A stretch of 64,000 nucleotides of DNA from Thalassobaculum sp. OXR-137 (GCF_034377285.1 NZ_CP139715.1:2154001-2218000); one strand, 5' to 3'; numbered from the stretch's first letter, positions 27,040 through 35,969 are shown. Notes: a model not told the origin generated them from the sequence alone. Made by a program: numbers and translations.

Positions 27040-28113
27040 ATGTCGATATTCGATCTCGCCCTTCCGTTCCTGCGCCGCCTCGATCCGGAAACCGCCCACC
27101 GTGCCACCGTGCGCGCGCTGGCCGCGGGTGTCGGCCCCGTGGACCGCTCCGCCCCGCCCGCCGGTCTGTCCCAGCGGCTGATGGGGCTCGATTTCCCGCA
27201 TCCGGTCTGCCTCGCCGCCGGCTTCGACAAGAGTGCGGAGTGCTGGCACGCCCTGCTCAACATGGGGGTCGGCGCGGTGGAGGTCGGCACCATCACCCCG
27301 CGGCCCCAGGCCGGCAATCCGCGTCCCCGGCTGTTCCGCCTGCCGGAGGACTCGGCGGTGATCAACCGCAACGGCTTCAACAATGACGGCCTGGACGCCG
27401 CCGCCGGCCGGCTGGCGCGCCATGCCCGCCATGCCGGGATCCTCGGCATCAATGTCGGCGCCAACAAGGACACGCCGGATCCGGTGGACGACTACGATTA
27501 CGGCGTGCGGATGCTGGCGCCGCTGGCCGATTACCTGACCATCAACGTCTCGTCGCCGAACACCCCCGGCCTGCGCGACCTGCAGGGGGAGGGGGCGCTG
27601 GGCCGCCTGCTCGACACGGTGATGGAGGCGCGGTCGACCGCCTGCGGTCCGCACGGCCCGCCGGTCCTGCTGAAGATCGCGCCGGACCTGGCCGAGGGGC
27701 AGCTGGAGGCCATCGTCGAGACCGCCGTGCGCGCCGGCGTGGCCGGCCTGATCATCTCCAACACGACGATCGCCCGTCCCGAGTCGCTACGGTCGGCGGC
27801 GCGGGGCGAGACCGGCGGGCTGTCCGGCCGGCCGTTGTTCGGCCCCTCGACCCGGGTGCTGGCGCGGGCCCGGCTTCTGGCCGGGGACCGGCTGGTTCTG
27901 GTCGGCGTCGGCGGGGTGGAGAGCGGCGAGACCGCCTATGCCAAGATCCGGGCCGGCGCCTCGCTCGTGCAGCTCTACTCGGCTCTGGTGTATAACGGTC
28001 CGGGGTTGTTCCGGCGCATCCGGGACGATCTGGCCGTCCGCATGGCGGCCGAGGGATACGCATCCATCGGCGAGGCGGTCGGGGTCGATGCGGCCGCTCT
28101 GGCCGAGGGCTGA
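27040..28113 (+). CDS. pyrD: Dihydroorotate dehydrogenase, class 2 (quinone-linked)
   Basis: This 357-residue FMN enzyme of pyrimidine synthesis begins [20 protein letters not shown], the membrane-associating helix of class 2 enzymes. The catalytic serine is in [30 protein letters not shown] and [20 protein letters not shown] supply FMN and orotate contacts. The ATG at 27040 is chosen. The frame upstream is open but not protein-like. Confidence 0.95.
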   Translation: MSIFDLALPFLRRLDPETAHRATVRALAAGVGPVDRSAPPAGLSQRLMGLDFPHPVCLAAGFDKSAECWHALLNMGVGAVEVGTITPRPQAGNPRPRLFRLPEDSAVINRNGFNNDGLDAAAGRLARHARHAGILGINVGANKDTPDPVDDYDYGVRMLAPLADYLTINVSSPNTPGLRDLQGEGALGRLLDTVMEARSTACGPHGPPVLLKIAPDLAEGQLEAIVETAVRAGVAGLIISNTTIARPESLRSAARGETGGLSGRPLFGPSTRVLARARLLAGDRLVLVGVGGVESGETAYAKIRAGASLVQLYSALVYNGPGLFRRIRDDLAVRMAAEGYASIGEAVGVDAAALAEG

Positions 28114-28149
28114 GGACGACGCGCGCAGCGCTAGCCGAGGGAGCGGAGC

Positions 28150-29346
28150 ATTTTCGGTCACATCCTGATCGCCCTGGTCTATCTCGGTGCCGCGGTTGCC
28201 GCCGCCTGGGCGGCCGAGACCTATCTGCTCGCGTCCGGACCGGTGGTCTTCGTGCTGCTGGCCGGCATCTTCATTTCCTGGCACATCGCGATCGCCGGAC
28301 GCCGGGCCGCCGGCCGGGCCGAACGGCGCCTGCGCGAGGTGGTGCGCCGGGTCGCCGTCCTCCAGGAGGAGGCGGAACTCGCCCGCGCCGAGGTCGATAC
28401 TCTGCGCAACCGGCTGGACGACATGCCGGACGCCGAGCGGCTTTCCGGTGAGCTCAAGGTGCTCCAGGGACTGCTGAAACAGCTCGCCACGCGCAAGGAG
28501 CAGCCGGCCGATGCCACCGGCGCCATCGCCGCCAAAGGCAAGGCCGACACGGTCGTCGCCGTGCCGACGGGCCCGCGGGGCGCTCAGGTCGTCATGATGG
28601 AGAGCGAAGAGCTGCTCGGCGCCATCGAACAGGCGCTGCGGGACGAGGCGGTCGAGCTGTACCTGCAGCCGGTGGTCAGCCTGCCCCAGCGCAAGCGGCG
28701 GTTCTACGAGTGCTTCTCGCGCATCGTGCTGCCGAACGGCTCGGTCATCACCCCGGAGCAGTACATCCCGGTGGCCGAACAGGCCGGTCTGGTGGCGGCG
28801 ATCGACAACCTGCTGCTGGTGCGCTGTGTCCAGCTCGTGCGGCGCGCGCGGCGCGATCACCTGGATGTCGGCTTCTTCTGCAACATCTCCAACGCCTCGC
28901 TGACCGACGTCGATTTCTTCCAGGACTTCATCACCTTCATGGCGGAAAACCGGCAGCTCGCCGAGACCCTGGTCTTCGAGTTCGACAATGCCAGCATCGC
29001 CGCCGGGGACTACATCACCCGGATGAACCTGCAGCGCCTGCGCGGAGTCGGCTACCGGTTCTCCCTCGATCAGGTCCACGATCTGGACCTCGACCTCGAG
29101 GAGCTGTCGCGCCAGGGCTTCCGCTACGTGAAGGTAAACGCCCATCTGCTGCACGAGATGGCGCGCGGCGACGACCCGGTGCTTGACATGCGCTCGTTCA
29201 AGGGCGCCCTCGACCGCCACGCGATGGATCTCATCGTGGAGAAGATCGAAAGCGAGGACATGCTGCTCGACCTGCTGGAGTTGAAAGTCGATTTCGGGCA
29301 GGGATACCTCTTCGGCGAGCCCCGCCCGCTCGTCGACAAGCAATAG
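28150..29346 (+). CDS. TipF-like membrane protein with degenerate EAL domain; probable ATT start
   Basis: The frame opens after a stop at 28132-28134 and the first codons contain no ATG, GTG or TTG until 28243. Translation from ATT at 28150, 6 bases after AGGGAG, gives 398 residues: IFGHILIALVYLGAAVAAAW as helix 1, a second helix (VVFVLLAGIFISWH), a coiled coil at about 50-110, and an EAL domain at about 150-395. The EAL motif reads ECFSR, DDFG is DQVHD and the TES glutamate is lost, so it should bind c-di-GMP poorly or without hydrolysis. The layout is that of the flagellar-assembly factor TipF of Caulobacter. A start at 28243 would remove the first helix. Confidence 0.8.
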   Translation: MFGHILIALVYLGAAVAAAWAAETYLLASGPVVFVLLAGIFISWHIAIAGRRAAGRAERRLREVVRRVAVLQEEAELARAEVDTLRNRLDDMPDAERLSGELKVLQGLLKQLATRKEQPADATGAIAAKGKADTVVAVPTGPRGAQVVMMESEELLGAIEQALRDEAVELYLQPVVSLPQRKRRFYECFSRIVLPNGSVITPEQYIPVAEQAGLVAAIDNLLLVRCVQLVRRARRDHLDVGFFCNISNASLTDVDFFQDFITFMAENRQLAETLVFEFDNASIAAGDYITRMNLQRLRGVGYRFSLDQVHDLDLDLEELSRQGFRYVKVNAHLLHEMARGDDPVLDMRSFKGALDRHAMDLIVEKIESEDMLLDLLELKVDFGQGYLFGEPRPLVDKQ

Positions 29347-29371
29347 CGAACCTAAGCAAGAGAGTGCCCCG

Positions 29372-30247
29372 ATGACCCAGAACGCGGCCGAGATCCTGGT
29401 CGACGGCGTGTCCGCCCTGGCCGACCGATATGACGGCTGGATCTTCGATGTTTGGGGAACGATCTACGACGGCGGTGCCGTGTTCCCCGGGGCGCGCGAC
29501 GTGCTGGAGAATCTGGCGGCGCGCGGCGTGCCGGTGGCGGTGATGTCGAACTCGCCGCGCCTCACCTCGGTGGTGGAGGAGCGGCTGACCGGTCTCGGCG
29601 TGGCGCGGGACCTCTACAAGGTGGTCATCACCTCCGGCGGCGAGGCCCGGCGCTATCTGACCGAGGGGCTGGACGACTTCCATGCCGGCCTAGGCGACCG
29701 GGTCTACACCTTCGCGGCAGCGCGGTTCGGGGACATCCTGCCCGGCACCCGCTTCACCCTGGTGGAGCGGCTGGCCGACGCGGACTGGATCCTGAACGCC
29801 GGACCGGCCGGCGAGTTCGATCAGGTCGAGCTGTACGAGGAGCGTCTGGCGGAGGCGGCCGGGCTCGGCCTGCCGATGATCTGCGCCAACCCGGACCTGG
29901 CGGTCTTCGACCAGGGCCGGCTGAAGATGCACGCGGGCTCCATGGCCGCCCGCTACGAGGCGCTGGGCGGCAGCGTCCACTACCACGGAAAGCCGCATGC
30001 GCCGGTGTTCCTGCGCGCCGCCGAGCTGCTGGGCGCGCCGGGCGGCCGGCTGATCATGGTCGGTGACAACCGGAACACGGACATTGCCGGGGCCGAGGCG
30101 GCCGGCATGGGCTCGCTGCTGCTGGCCGACGGCATCCATCACGAGCGGCTGCTGCGCGACGGCGATCTGGACCGCGCCGGGCTGGCGGCGTTCCTGGCGG
30201 AGCCGGGGGCCGCGCCCACCCACGTGGCGGCCCGCCTCTCCTGGTAG
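29372..30247 (+). CDS. HAD-superfamily class IIA phosphatase-like protein (TIGR01459 type)
   Basis: This 291-residue protein shows the nucleophile motif WIFDVWGTIYDG (Asp26; the family has DxWG where many HADs have DxDG), motif II VAVMSNSPR, and the C-terminal GKPHAPVFLRAAELLG ... MVGDNRNTDIAGAEAAGMGS metal-binding part. The cap domain lies between, as in NagD-like phosphatases. The substrate is unknown. A ribosome binding site (AAGCAAGAGAG) precedes the ATG. It follows the TipF-like gene by 25 bases. Confidence 0.88.
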   Translation: MTQNAAEILVDGVSALADRYDGWIFDVWGTIYDGGAVFPGARDVLENLAARGVPVAVMSNSPRLTSVVEERLTGLGVARDLYKVVITSGGEARRYLTEGLDDFHAGLGDRVYTFAAARFGDILPGTRFTLVERLADADWILNAGPAGEFDQVELYEERLAEAAGLGLPMICANPDLAVFDQGRLKMHAGSMAARYEALGGSVHYHGKPHAPVFLRAAELLGAPGGRLIMVGDNRNTDIAGAEAAGMGSLLLADGIHHERLLRDGDLDRAGLAAFLAEPGAAPTHVAARLSW

Positions 30248-30291
30248 CGCGAGGGCCGCCAGGGAGGACGGAGCCGGACGCGCAGCCGCGG

Positions 30292-30651
30292 TCACGCCTT
30301 GCCGGCGGCGCTCTTCTGTTCGGCGTGGAAGCGTTCCATCGCGGCATCCAGCAGGCCGGGGAAGGCCGCCTGGGGACGCTCGGCCAGACCCGGCTGGCCG
30401 CCGGACGGCGATTCGAGGTTTTCGGCGGCGTGGCGGAAATAGGTCAGCAGAAACACCCGCAGCGCCGAGGACATGGAGGAATCTACCCTCCGGATCTCGA
30501 CGGCCGTGCACAATTCGTCCAGGCCGACCTCTTCCCGTCGGCAAATCTCGGTGAGCCCGTCCCACACCTGCTCTTCCAGGCTGACGCTCGTCCGCCGGGA
30601 GCCCAGGGTGACGTTTCTGCGTTGCCGGTTCCGGCTCAACTCCTTCGTCAC
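30292..30651 (-). CDS. Ribbon-helix-helix domain protein
   Basis: This 119-residue protein contains RRTSVSLEEQVWDGLTEICR, a ribbon-helix-helix N-strand and helix, followed by GLDELCTAVEIRR and MSSALRVFLLTYFRHAAE, as in the RHH_4-type family. The C-terminal 45 residues are Pro/Gly/Ala-rich and probably disordered. It is presumably a DNA-binding regulator. Its target is unknown. It is convergent with the HAD gene and divergent from lrp. Confidence 0.85.
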   Translation of the reverse strand: MTKELSRNRQRRNVTLGSRRTSVSLEEQVWDGLTEICRREEVGLDELCTAVEIRRVDSSMSSALRVFLLTYFRHAAENLESPSGGQPGLAERPQAAFPGLLDAAMERFHAEQKSAAGKA

Positions 30652-31014
30652 GTCCGCTGTCTCTTTGCTAATCTCGGGAAGTGCTGGCAGACGGAAATGA
30701 CCGCCAGCGGATCGACTGCATACGCCGTGTCATACCGACACGACACATACGAATATGCACACTACCGCATGCAAGTTGCACACGATTGCATGATGCCACC
30801 AGGGGTGCAACACGCTTTTTGAAATACGCGCCATGGGGGTTTCCTGCCGAAAATCCCCGATCCGACGGGCGTTTGCGGGCGGCGCCCGCGCTTGCCGCGT
30901 GCCGGAGATTGTCGTATCTTCGCAACAAATTGAAATTCATCAAAAACTTGCTGAATTTCTCGTGTCGGATGCCGACACATCTCCGCCGACAAGACAAAAC
31001 AGTGAGAAACGCTG
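30652..31014. other. Intergenic stretch between divergent RHH and lrp genes
   Basis: No gene was found in these 363 bases. The middle (about 30745-30815) is AT-richer and carries several short copies of GCATG/TTGCA words (GCATGCAAGTTGCACACGAT at 30769), which could form overlapping imperfect palindromes for a regulator. The last 110 bases before lrp are A/T-rich, as expected for a promoter, but no clean -35/-10 pair stands out. Confidence 0.5.
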
Positions 31015-31527
31015 ATGGCCGGTGACGTTGATGCCCAATTGGACAAGGTAGGGTGGCAGCTTCTGCGCGTTCTGCAGGAGGATGCACGCCTGTCGTATAG
31101 CGAGCTTGGCCGACGGGTAGGCTTGTCGTCTCCCGCCATCGCCGAGCGGGTTCGGCGGATGGAGGATACCGGGGTCATCACCGGCTACCGGGCCATGGTC
31201 GACGCCTCCAAGCTCGGCTATCCCACCACGGCCTTCGTCCACCTGAAGACCATCGGCGAGAATCACGGCCGTATCGCCACGGTGGCGCATACGCTCTCCG
31301 AAGTGCAGGAGTGCCACCACATCACCGGGCAGGACAGTTACATGATCAAGGTCATCGTCTCCTCGATGACCCACCTGGAGCATGTGATCGCCCAGCTTCG
31401 GACCTACGGCGAGACCACGACCTCCATCGTGCTGTCTTCGCCGGTGAAGTCGAAGATGGTGCTGGCCGGACCGAGCGTGCGCACCGGCCCGATGCTGCCG
31501 CCGATGGCTTACGAAGAAACCGCCTGA
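31015..31527 (+). CDS. Lrp/AsnC-family transcriptional regulator
   Basis: This 170-residue protein has an N-terminal helix-turn-helix (GWQLLRVLQEDARLSYSELG, RRVGLSSPAIAERVRRMEDT) and a C-terminal RAM domain (TAFVHLKTIGENHGRIATVA; ECHHITGQDSYMIKVIVSSM) that binds amino acids and forms octamers. It is a local or global regulator of amino-acid genes. Its targets are not shown by the sequence. An additional C-terminal stretch (SPVKSKMVLAGPSVRTGPML) follows the RAM domain. Confidence 0.92.
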   Translation: MAGDVDAQLDKVGWQLLRVLQEDARLSYSELGRRVGLSSPAIAERVRRMEDTGVITGYRAMVDASKLGYPTTAFVHLKTIGENHGRIATVAHTLSEVQECHHITGQDSYMIKVIVSSMTHLEHVIAQLRTYGETTTSIVLSSPVKSKMVLAGPSVRTGPMLPPMAYEETA

Positions 31528-31689
31528 AACCGGGCCGGAGGGGAGTCTCGGCGCTTGACGCCTCTGCCGGCCTCACGTATATCCCGCGCCTCGCGTCGCC
31601 TTACGTCCGGCGACGCCGCTGTTTTATGTAGGCCGATCGCCGCAGGGTAATGCCGGGGCGGGGCCAGGAAAGAAGTCGAGGAACGAGTC

Positions 31690-31983
31690 ATGGCCCGTCG
31701 CTGCGATCTTACTGGCAAGGGTGTGCTGACCGGAAACAATGTCAGCCACGCGAACAACCGCACCCGTCGCCGGTTTCTGCCGAACCTTCAGGACACCTCG
31801 CTGCTGTCCGACGCGCTGGGCCAGATGGTCCGCCTGCGCCTGTCGACCGGTGCCCTGCGCACCGTCGAGCATCGCGGCGGCCTGGACGCCTTCCTGAAGA
31901 CCGCCCGGGCGTCCGAGCTGTCGCAGGAGGCGCGTCGCCTGAAGAAGCGGATCCTCGCCGCCGAGGCGAAGACCGCCGCCTGA
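31690..31983 (+). CDS. rpmB: 50S ribosomal protein L28
   Basis: This 97-residue protein begins [20 protein letters not shown] and continues [14 protein letters not shown], the L28 signature. The C-terminal helix extension (EAKTAA) is typical of alphaproteobacterial L28. A ribosome binding site (AAAGAAGTCGAGGAACGAGTC) lies just upstream. It stands alone with its own terminator. Confidence 0.96.
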   Translation: MARRCDLTGKGVLTGNNVSHANNRTRRRFLPNLQDTSLLSDALGQMVRLRLSTGALRTVEHRGGLDAFLKTARASELSQEARRLKKRILAAEAKTAA

Positions 31984-32013
31984 TCTTTTCTGGGGTGTCC
32001 CAGTCGCCTACCG

Positions 32014-32040
32014 CGCCCGCCTGAAAAGGCGGGCGTTTTC
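32014..32040 (+). terminator. Rho-independent terminator of rpmB
   Basis: CGCCCGCC and GGCGGGCG arms enclose TGAAAA and are followed by TTTTC, 31 bases after the rpmB stop. Confidence 0.9.
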
Positions 32041-32137
32041 GTGTGCGGTCGCCTAATCGGACCTCGGCAGTTATGCTCCCGATCCGCGCCGCCCGATGCA
32101 CCGCCCCGATGGAACTGCCGAGCCGAGAGTCCGTGCC

Positions 32138-32791
32138 ATGAAGACCGATCCCGCCTTCCCGAACCTGTTCGTCGTCGACCACCCGCTGGTGCAGCACAAG
32201 CTGACCATCATGCGCGAGAAGGAGACGTCCACCTCCAAGTTCCGGGTGCTGCTGAAGGAAATCGCCCTGTTCCTCGGCTACGAGGTCACGCGCACGCTGG
32301 AATCGACAACCCGCGAGATCGAGACGCCGGTGGCGACCATGCAGGCGCCGACTCTGGCCGAGCCGCGGCTGGTGATGGTCGGCGTGCTGCGCGCCGGCCT
32401 CGGCATGGTGGACGGGCTGCGTGAACTGATCCCGACCGCCTATGAGGGCCATGTCGGCCTGTACCGCGACCACGAGACCCACGAGCCGGTGGAATATCTG
32501 GTGAAGCTGCCGGCGGCCGAGGAGCGGGTCTTCGTGCTGGTCGACCCGATGCTGGCGACCGGTAATTCCGCGAGCCACGCTGCCGACGTGCTGAACAAGC
32601 ACGGGGTGCCGGACAGCCGGATCCGCTTCATGGCCCTGGTCGCCGCGCCGGAGGGCGTGCGCCGGTTCCACCAGGATCACCCCGATGTGCCGATTTATGT
32701 GGCCGCCCTGGACGAGAAGCTGAACGAGAAGGCCTATATCGTGCCGGGCCTGGGCGATGCCGGCGACCGGCTGTTCGGCACGACCGAATAG
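32138..32791 (+). CDS. upp: Uracil phosphoribosyltransferase
   Basis: This 217-residue protein converts uracil and PRPP to UMP. The PRPP loop is [19 protein letters not shown] and the uracil-binding C-terminus is [35 protein letters not shown] is the conserved dimer/active-site segment. The ATG at 32138 begins the conserved part. The upstream extension to 32096 is not supported. It is convergent with the SDR gene. Confidence 0.96.
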   Translation: MKTDPAFPNLFVVDHPLVQHKLTIMREKETSTSKFRVLLKEIALFLGYEVTRTLESTTREIETPVATMQAPTLAEPRLVMVGVLRAGLGMVDGLRELIPTAYEGHVGLYRDHETHEPVEYLVKLPAAEERVFVLVDPMLATGNSASHAADVLNKHGVPDSRIRFMALVAAPEGVRRFHQDHPDVPIYVAALDEKLNEKAYIVPGLGDAGDRLFGTTE

Positions 32792-32794
32792 AGG

Positions 32795-33550
32795 TCAGAC
32801 CAGCCCGCCGTTCACGTGGATGCATTGGCCGGTGACGTAGCCCGCCTCCGGCGACAGCAGGAAGACGATCACCGCCGCCACCTCGTCGGGCGACCCGAGC
32901 CGTCCCATGGGGATCTGGGCGGTGACCTGGGCCGCCTTGTCGACCGTGACCGCCCGGCTGGTGCCGGGATCCTTCTGGATGAAACCCGGCACGACGGCGT
33001 TGGCCGTCACCCCGTCCGCCGCCAGCTCGAAGGCGAGGGAGCGGACATGGGTTTCCAGCGCCGCCTTGGCGGCCGCGGTCCCCGGGAAGGTCATCACCCC
33101 GGGCCGGTAGACATGCGGGCCGAAGGCGGAGACCGCGACCACCCGGCCGCAGGCGCTGGCCTTCAGATGCGGGGCCGCCGCCTGGGCCATCAGGGCGAAG
33201 CCGCGGGCGATGGCGTCGACCGGCGCCTCCAGATGCTCCATCGTCGACTCAAGCAGCGGGACATTGCGGGCCCAGCCGGCATTGGCCACCAGGGCGTCCA
33301 GCCCGCCGAAGGCCTCCGCCGTCCGGCCGACCAGCGCCCCGGGAAGCGCTGCGTCGGCCAGATCGCCGAGCATGGTTTCCACCACCGATCCCTTGTCCCG
33401 AAGTTCCCCGGCCACCGCCTCGAGCCGGTCGGCATTGCCGCGGGTGTGCAGCAGCAGCGCCGTTCCCGGGCCGGCCAGCCGCCGCGCGGTAGCGGCGCCG
33501 ATTCCGGAGGCTGCACCGGTGATGAGGACGCGACGGGTGATCTCGGTCAT
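32795..33550 (-). CDS. SDR-family oxidoreductase with a missing catalytic tyrosine
   Basis: This 251-residue Rossmann protein has the NAD(P) motif VLITGAASGIGAATARRLAG and the C-terminal GQCIHVNGGLV of FabG-like SDRs. The catalytic serine is present (VVAVSAFG) but the YxxxK motif reads TxxxK (FPGTAAAKAALETHV), so the usual Tyr is Thr. A nearby Tyr (HVYRPG) might substitute, or the protein may be non-catalytic. It is downstream of the DODA-type dioxygenase (18-base gap), same strand. Confidence 0.85.
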   Translation of the reverse strand: MTEITRRVLITGAASGIGAATARRLAGPGTALLLHTRGNADRLEAVAGELRDKGSVVETMLGDLADAALPGALVGRTAEAFGGLDALVANAGWARNVPLLESTMEHLEAPVDAIARGFALMAQAAAPHLKASACGRVVAVSAFGPHVYRPGVMTFPGTAAAKAALETHVRSLAFELAADGVTANAVVPGFIQKDPGTSRAVTVDKAAQVTAQIPMGRLGSPDEVAAVIVFLLSPEAGYVTGQCIHVNGGLV

Positions 33551-33568
33551 CGGGGTCGGTTCCTTTCG

Positions 33569-34351
33569 TCAGCCGAAAGCGTAGGCATCCATGGCCAGGA
33601 CGGTGAAGGCGGTGCTGGCATGCAGCCGCCGGCCCTTACCGGTACCACCCGCACCGAGTGCTGCGAAGAGGGGCAGGAAGTGCTCGTCCGTCGGGTGGTT
33701 GCGCACGGCGTCCGGCGCCCGGTCGCGGTAATGCACCAGGTCGTCGGTACGGCCCTCCGCGATGGCGGCCGCCGTCCAGTCGACGAAGCGGGTGACCCAG
33801 TCGGGGGCGTCCAGCTCGGCCCAGCCGCCCCGTCGGATCTCGCCCAGGTTATGGGTGAAGGCGCCGGATCCCAGGATCAGCACGCCGTCCTCCCGCAAGG
33901 GCGCCAGGGCGGCGCCGAGGCGGCGGTGATGCTCCGGCCCGGCCTCGGAATCGATGGAGACGGCCACGACCGGGATATCGGCGTCGGGATACATCAGGAT
34001 CAGCGGCACCCAGGTGCCGTGGTCGAAGCCCCAGCTCTCGTCGCCCTCGGCCTCCAATCCGGCCCAGTGCAGCCGGGCGAGGATGTCGGTGGCCAGGGCC
34101 GGGTCGCCGGGGGCGTCGTAGCGCATGTCGTACAGCGGCTTCGGAAAGCCGTAGAAGTCGTGGATCGTCCGCGGCCGGGCGGCGGTGTTCACGCGCACGC
34201 CGCGGGCGTCGTAATGGGCGCTGACGACCACGATGGCGCGCGGGCGCGGCAGCTCGGCGCCGAGGCCGCGCAGGAAGTCCCGGGCCGGAACGTCGTCCAG
34301 GACGAGGGTCGGGGATCCGTGGCTGACGAAGATCGCGGGAAGCGGTGACAT
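33569..34351 (-). CDS. DODA-type (LigB-like) ring-opening dioxygenase
   Basis: This 260-residue protein belongs to the 4,5-DOPA dioxygenase/YgiD family. PAIFVSHGSPTLVLDD supplies the first metal His, AIVVVSAHYDARG the second, and ESWGFDHGTWVPLILMYP the active-site His. It is a Zn or Fe(II) extradiol-type enzyme of unknown natural substrate. Homologues often sit with DoxX and a LysR gene, exactly as here. The upstream DoxX gene is separated by a hairpin at 34373-34401. Confidence 0.88.
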   Translation of the reverse strand: MSPLPAIFVSHGSPTLVLDDVPARDFLRGLGAELPRPRAIVVVSAHYDARGVRVNTAARPRTIHDFYGFPKPLYDMRYDAPGDPALATDILARLHWAGLEAEGDESWGFDHGTWVPLILMYPDADIPVVAVSIDSEAGPEHHRRLGAALAPLREDGVLILGSGAFTHNLGEIRRGGWAELDAPDWVTRFVDWTAAAIAEGRTDDLVHYRDRAPDAVRNHPTDEHFLPLFAALGAGGTGKGRRLHASTAFTVLAMDAYAFG

Positions 34352-34372
34352 GAGGTTCTCTCCTAAACAAAA

Positions 34373-34401
34373 GGGGCCCGGCCGTCGAGCAGCCGAGCCC
34401 C
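34373..34401 (-). terminator. Terminator-like hairpin downstream of the DoxX gene
   Basis: On the minus strand GGGGCTCGGC pairs imperfectly with GCCGGGCCCC around a short loop, then TTTTGTTT follows. It lies 27 bases past the DoxX stop, just before the dioxygenase start. It would end or attenuate the DoxX transcript. Confidence 0.7.
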
Positions 34402-34427
34402 TGTCGGGTAAACGGTGAGGGGACCGG

Positions 34428-34871
34428 TCAGGCGGCGTTGGTGCCGAGGATCGCCGGGCGCGGCAGCTTCACCGCATAGGCGCCGTCGCCGAGACCGGCC
34501 TGCACGAACAGCAGGGCGAGCCACATGGCCGGGAACTCCCAGCCGCCGCCTTCGGCGGTGAACAGCCAGCCGTTGCCGGTGTGCTGCAGCAGGGCGCCGA
34601 TCATCACCGGGACCAGCAGGAGCGAAATCAGCCGGGTGTAGGCGCCGGCGATCAGGGCGACACCGCCGCCGACCTCGGCCAGGATGACCAGATAGGCGAA
34701 GAAGCCCGGAAAGCCGATGCTCTCGAAATAGCCGACGGTGCCGGGAATGGTGAAGACGAAGACCTTCAGGCCGGCATGGGCCAGGAAGGCGATGCCGAGA
34801 GTGACGCGCAGGAGCAGGGCGGCATAGGGCGCCGTGCGGGTGTCGATCGTATCGTACATGGTGTTCTCCAT
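34428..34871 (-). CDS. DoxX-family membrane protein
   Basis: This 147-residue protein has four predicted membrane helices (APYAALLLRVTLGIAFLAHA; VGYFESIGFPGFFAYLVILA; GVALIAGAYTRLISLLLVPV; EFPAMWLALLFVQAGLG). The DoxX family occurs in quinone-linked oxidation and redox-stress contexts. It is divergent from a LysR gene whose predicted binding site lies in the 135-base gap, so it is a likely target of that regulator. Confidence 0.9.
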   Translation of the reverse strand: MENTMYDTIDTRTAPYAALLLRVTLGIAFLAHAGLKVFVFTIPGTVGYFESIGFPGFFAYLVILAEVGGGVALIAGAYTRLISLLLVPVMIGALLQHTGNGWLFTAEGGGWEFPAMWLALLFVQAGLGDGAYAVKLPRPAILGTNAA

Positions 34872-34985
34872 CGCTGATGTATCGGCCCCGGGTGTTGGGG
34901 TCGTGGGGCGGCGGGCCCCCTCCGTGTTTCATGCGACAGAGATACGATGGTTAACGGCGAAAATAATGGGTGCAGTTTGAAAATG

Positions 34986-35008
34986 ATTGTCTCACTGTAA
35001 TTGACAAT
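34986..35008 (+). promoter_or_regulatory. LysR-type operator (T-N11-A) overlapping the lysR start codon
   Basis: ATTGTC and GACAAT are perfect inverted arms separated by 11 bases, matching the classic T-N11-A geometry. The right arm covers the first bases of the lysR ATG (35007). It lies between the divergent lysR and doxX genes. Negative autoregulation of lysR and control of doxX-dioxygenase-SDR are inferred. Confidence 0.6.
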
Positions 35009-35930
35009 GGACCGGTTCGCGCTCCTCTCCACTTTCATTGCCGTCGCTGAGGCCGAGAGCTTCTCCGAGGCGGCGGACAGGCTCGACCTGTCGCGGGCGA
35101 TGGCCAGCAAGCACGTTCAGGCGCTGGAGGACAGGCTCGGCGTGAAGCTGCTGGAGCGTACCACCCGGCGGGTGCGGCTGACCGATGCCGGCCGACGCTA
35201 CCTGGAACGGGCCCGGCGCCTGCTGCACGATTTCGAAGTGGCGGAAACGGAGGCGCGGGGCGAGCGGCTGGCCCCGGCAGGGCTGCTGCGGATCAACGGG
35301 CCGGTCTCCTTCTCCCGCAGCCATCTGGCCGCCACCATCGCTCCGTTCCTGCGGCGCTATCCGGACCTGTCCGTGGACCTGACGGTGAACGACCGGGTGG
35401 TGGACCTGTTGGAGGAGGGGTACGACGTCGCCGTGCGGATCGGCCGGCTGACCGATTCCACCCTGGTCGCCCGGCGGCTGGCGCCGGTCGGCCTGCATCT
35501 GGCCGCATCTCCGGAGTATCTGGCGCAGCGTGGCGTGCCGGGGCATCCCGCCGACCTGGTCGATCATGCCTGCCTGGCCTACGCCTATTCGGCGGAGGGG
35601 GCGTCCTGGCGGTTCAGCAATCCCGCCGGCGAGGACGCCACCGTCCGGCCGCGCGGCCCGATGTCGGCCAATAACGGCGATGTGCTGACCGAGGCGGCGG
35701 TGGCCGGGGCCGGCATCGTGCTGCAACCGGATTTCGTCCTCGCTCCGCATTTCGCCGACGGCTCCCTGGTGCCGCTCCTCACCAACTGGCGCTCGCCGGA
35801 CATCGCCGTCCATGCGGTGCATCACCAGAGCCGGCACGTGTCGGCCAAGATCCGGGTGTTCATCGACTTTCTGGCGGACGTCTGGCGGGTGCCGCCGTGG
35901 CGGATCGACGGCGCTCAGCCCCCTCGGTAG
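35007..35930 (+). CDS. LysR-family transcriptional regulator
   Basis: This 307-residue protein starts at ATG 35007 (MDRFALLSTFIAVAEAESFS). A TTG two codons earlier is less likely. The winged helix-turn-helix is EAADRLDLSRAMASKHVQAL, EDRLGVKLLERTTRRVRLT, followed by the periplasmic-binding-like effector domain (DRVVDLLEEGYDVAVRIGRL). It is of the CrgA/YafC type that often controls quinone or electrophile defence genes. It is divergent from doxX. Confidence 0.93.
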   Translation: MDRFALLSTFIAVAEAESFSEAADRLDLSRAMASKHVQALEDRLGVKLLERTTRRVRLTDAGRRYLERARRLLHDFEVAETEARGERLAPAGLLRINGPVSFSRSHLAATIAPFLRRYPDLSVDLTVNDRVVDLLEEGYDVAVRIGRLTDSTLVARRLAPVGLHLAASPEYLAQRGVPGHPADLVDHACLAYAYSAEGASWRFSNPAGEDATVRPRGPMSANNGDVLTEAAVAGAGIVLQPDFVLAPHFADGSLVPLLTNWRSPDIAVHAVHHQSRHVSAKIRVFIDFLADVWRVPPWRIDGAQPPR

Positions 35931-35969
35931 ACTGGGCGGAACAGCAAGAACCGATCCGGGAGGCCCGCC

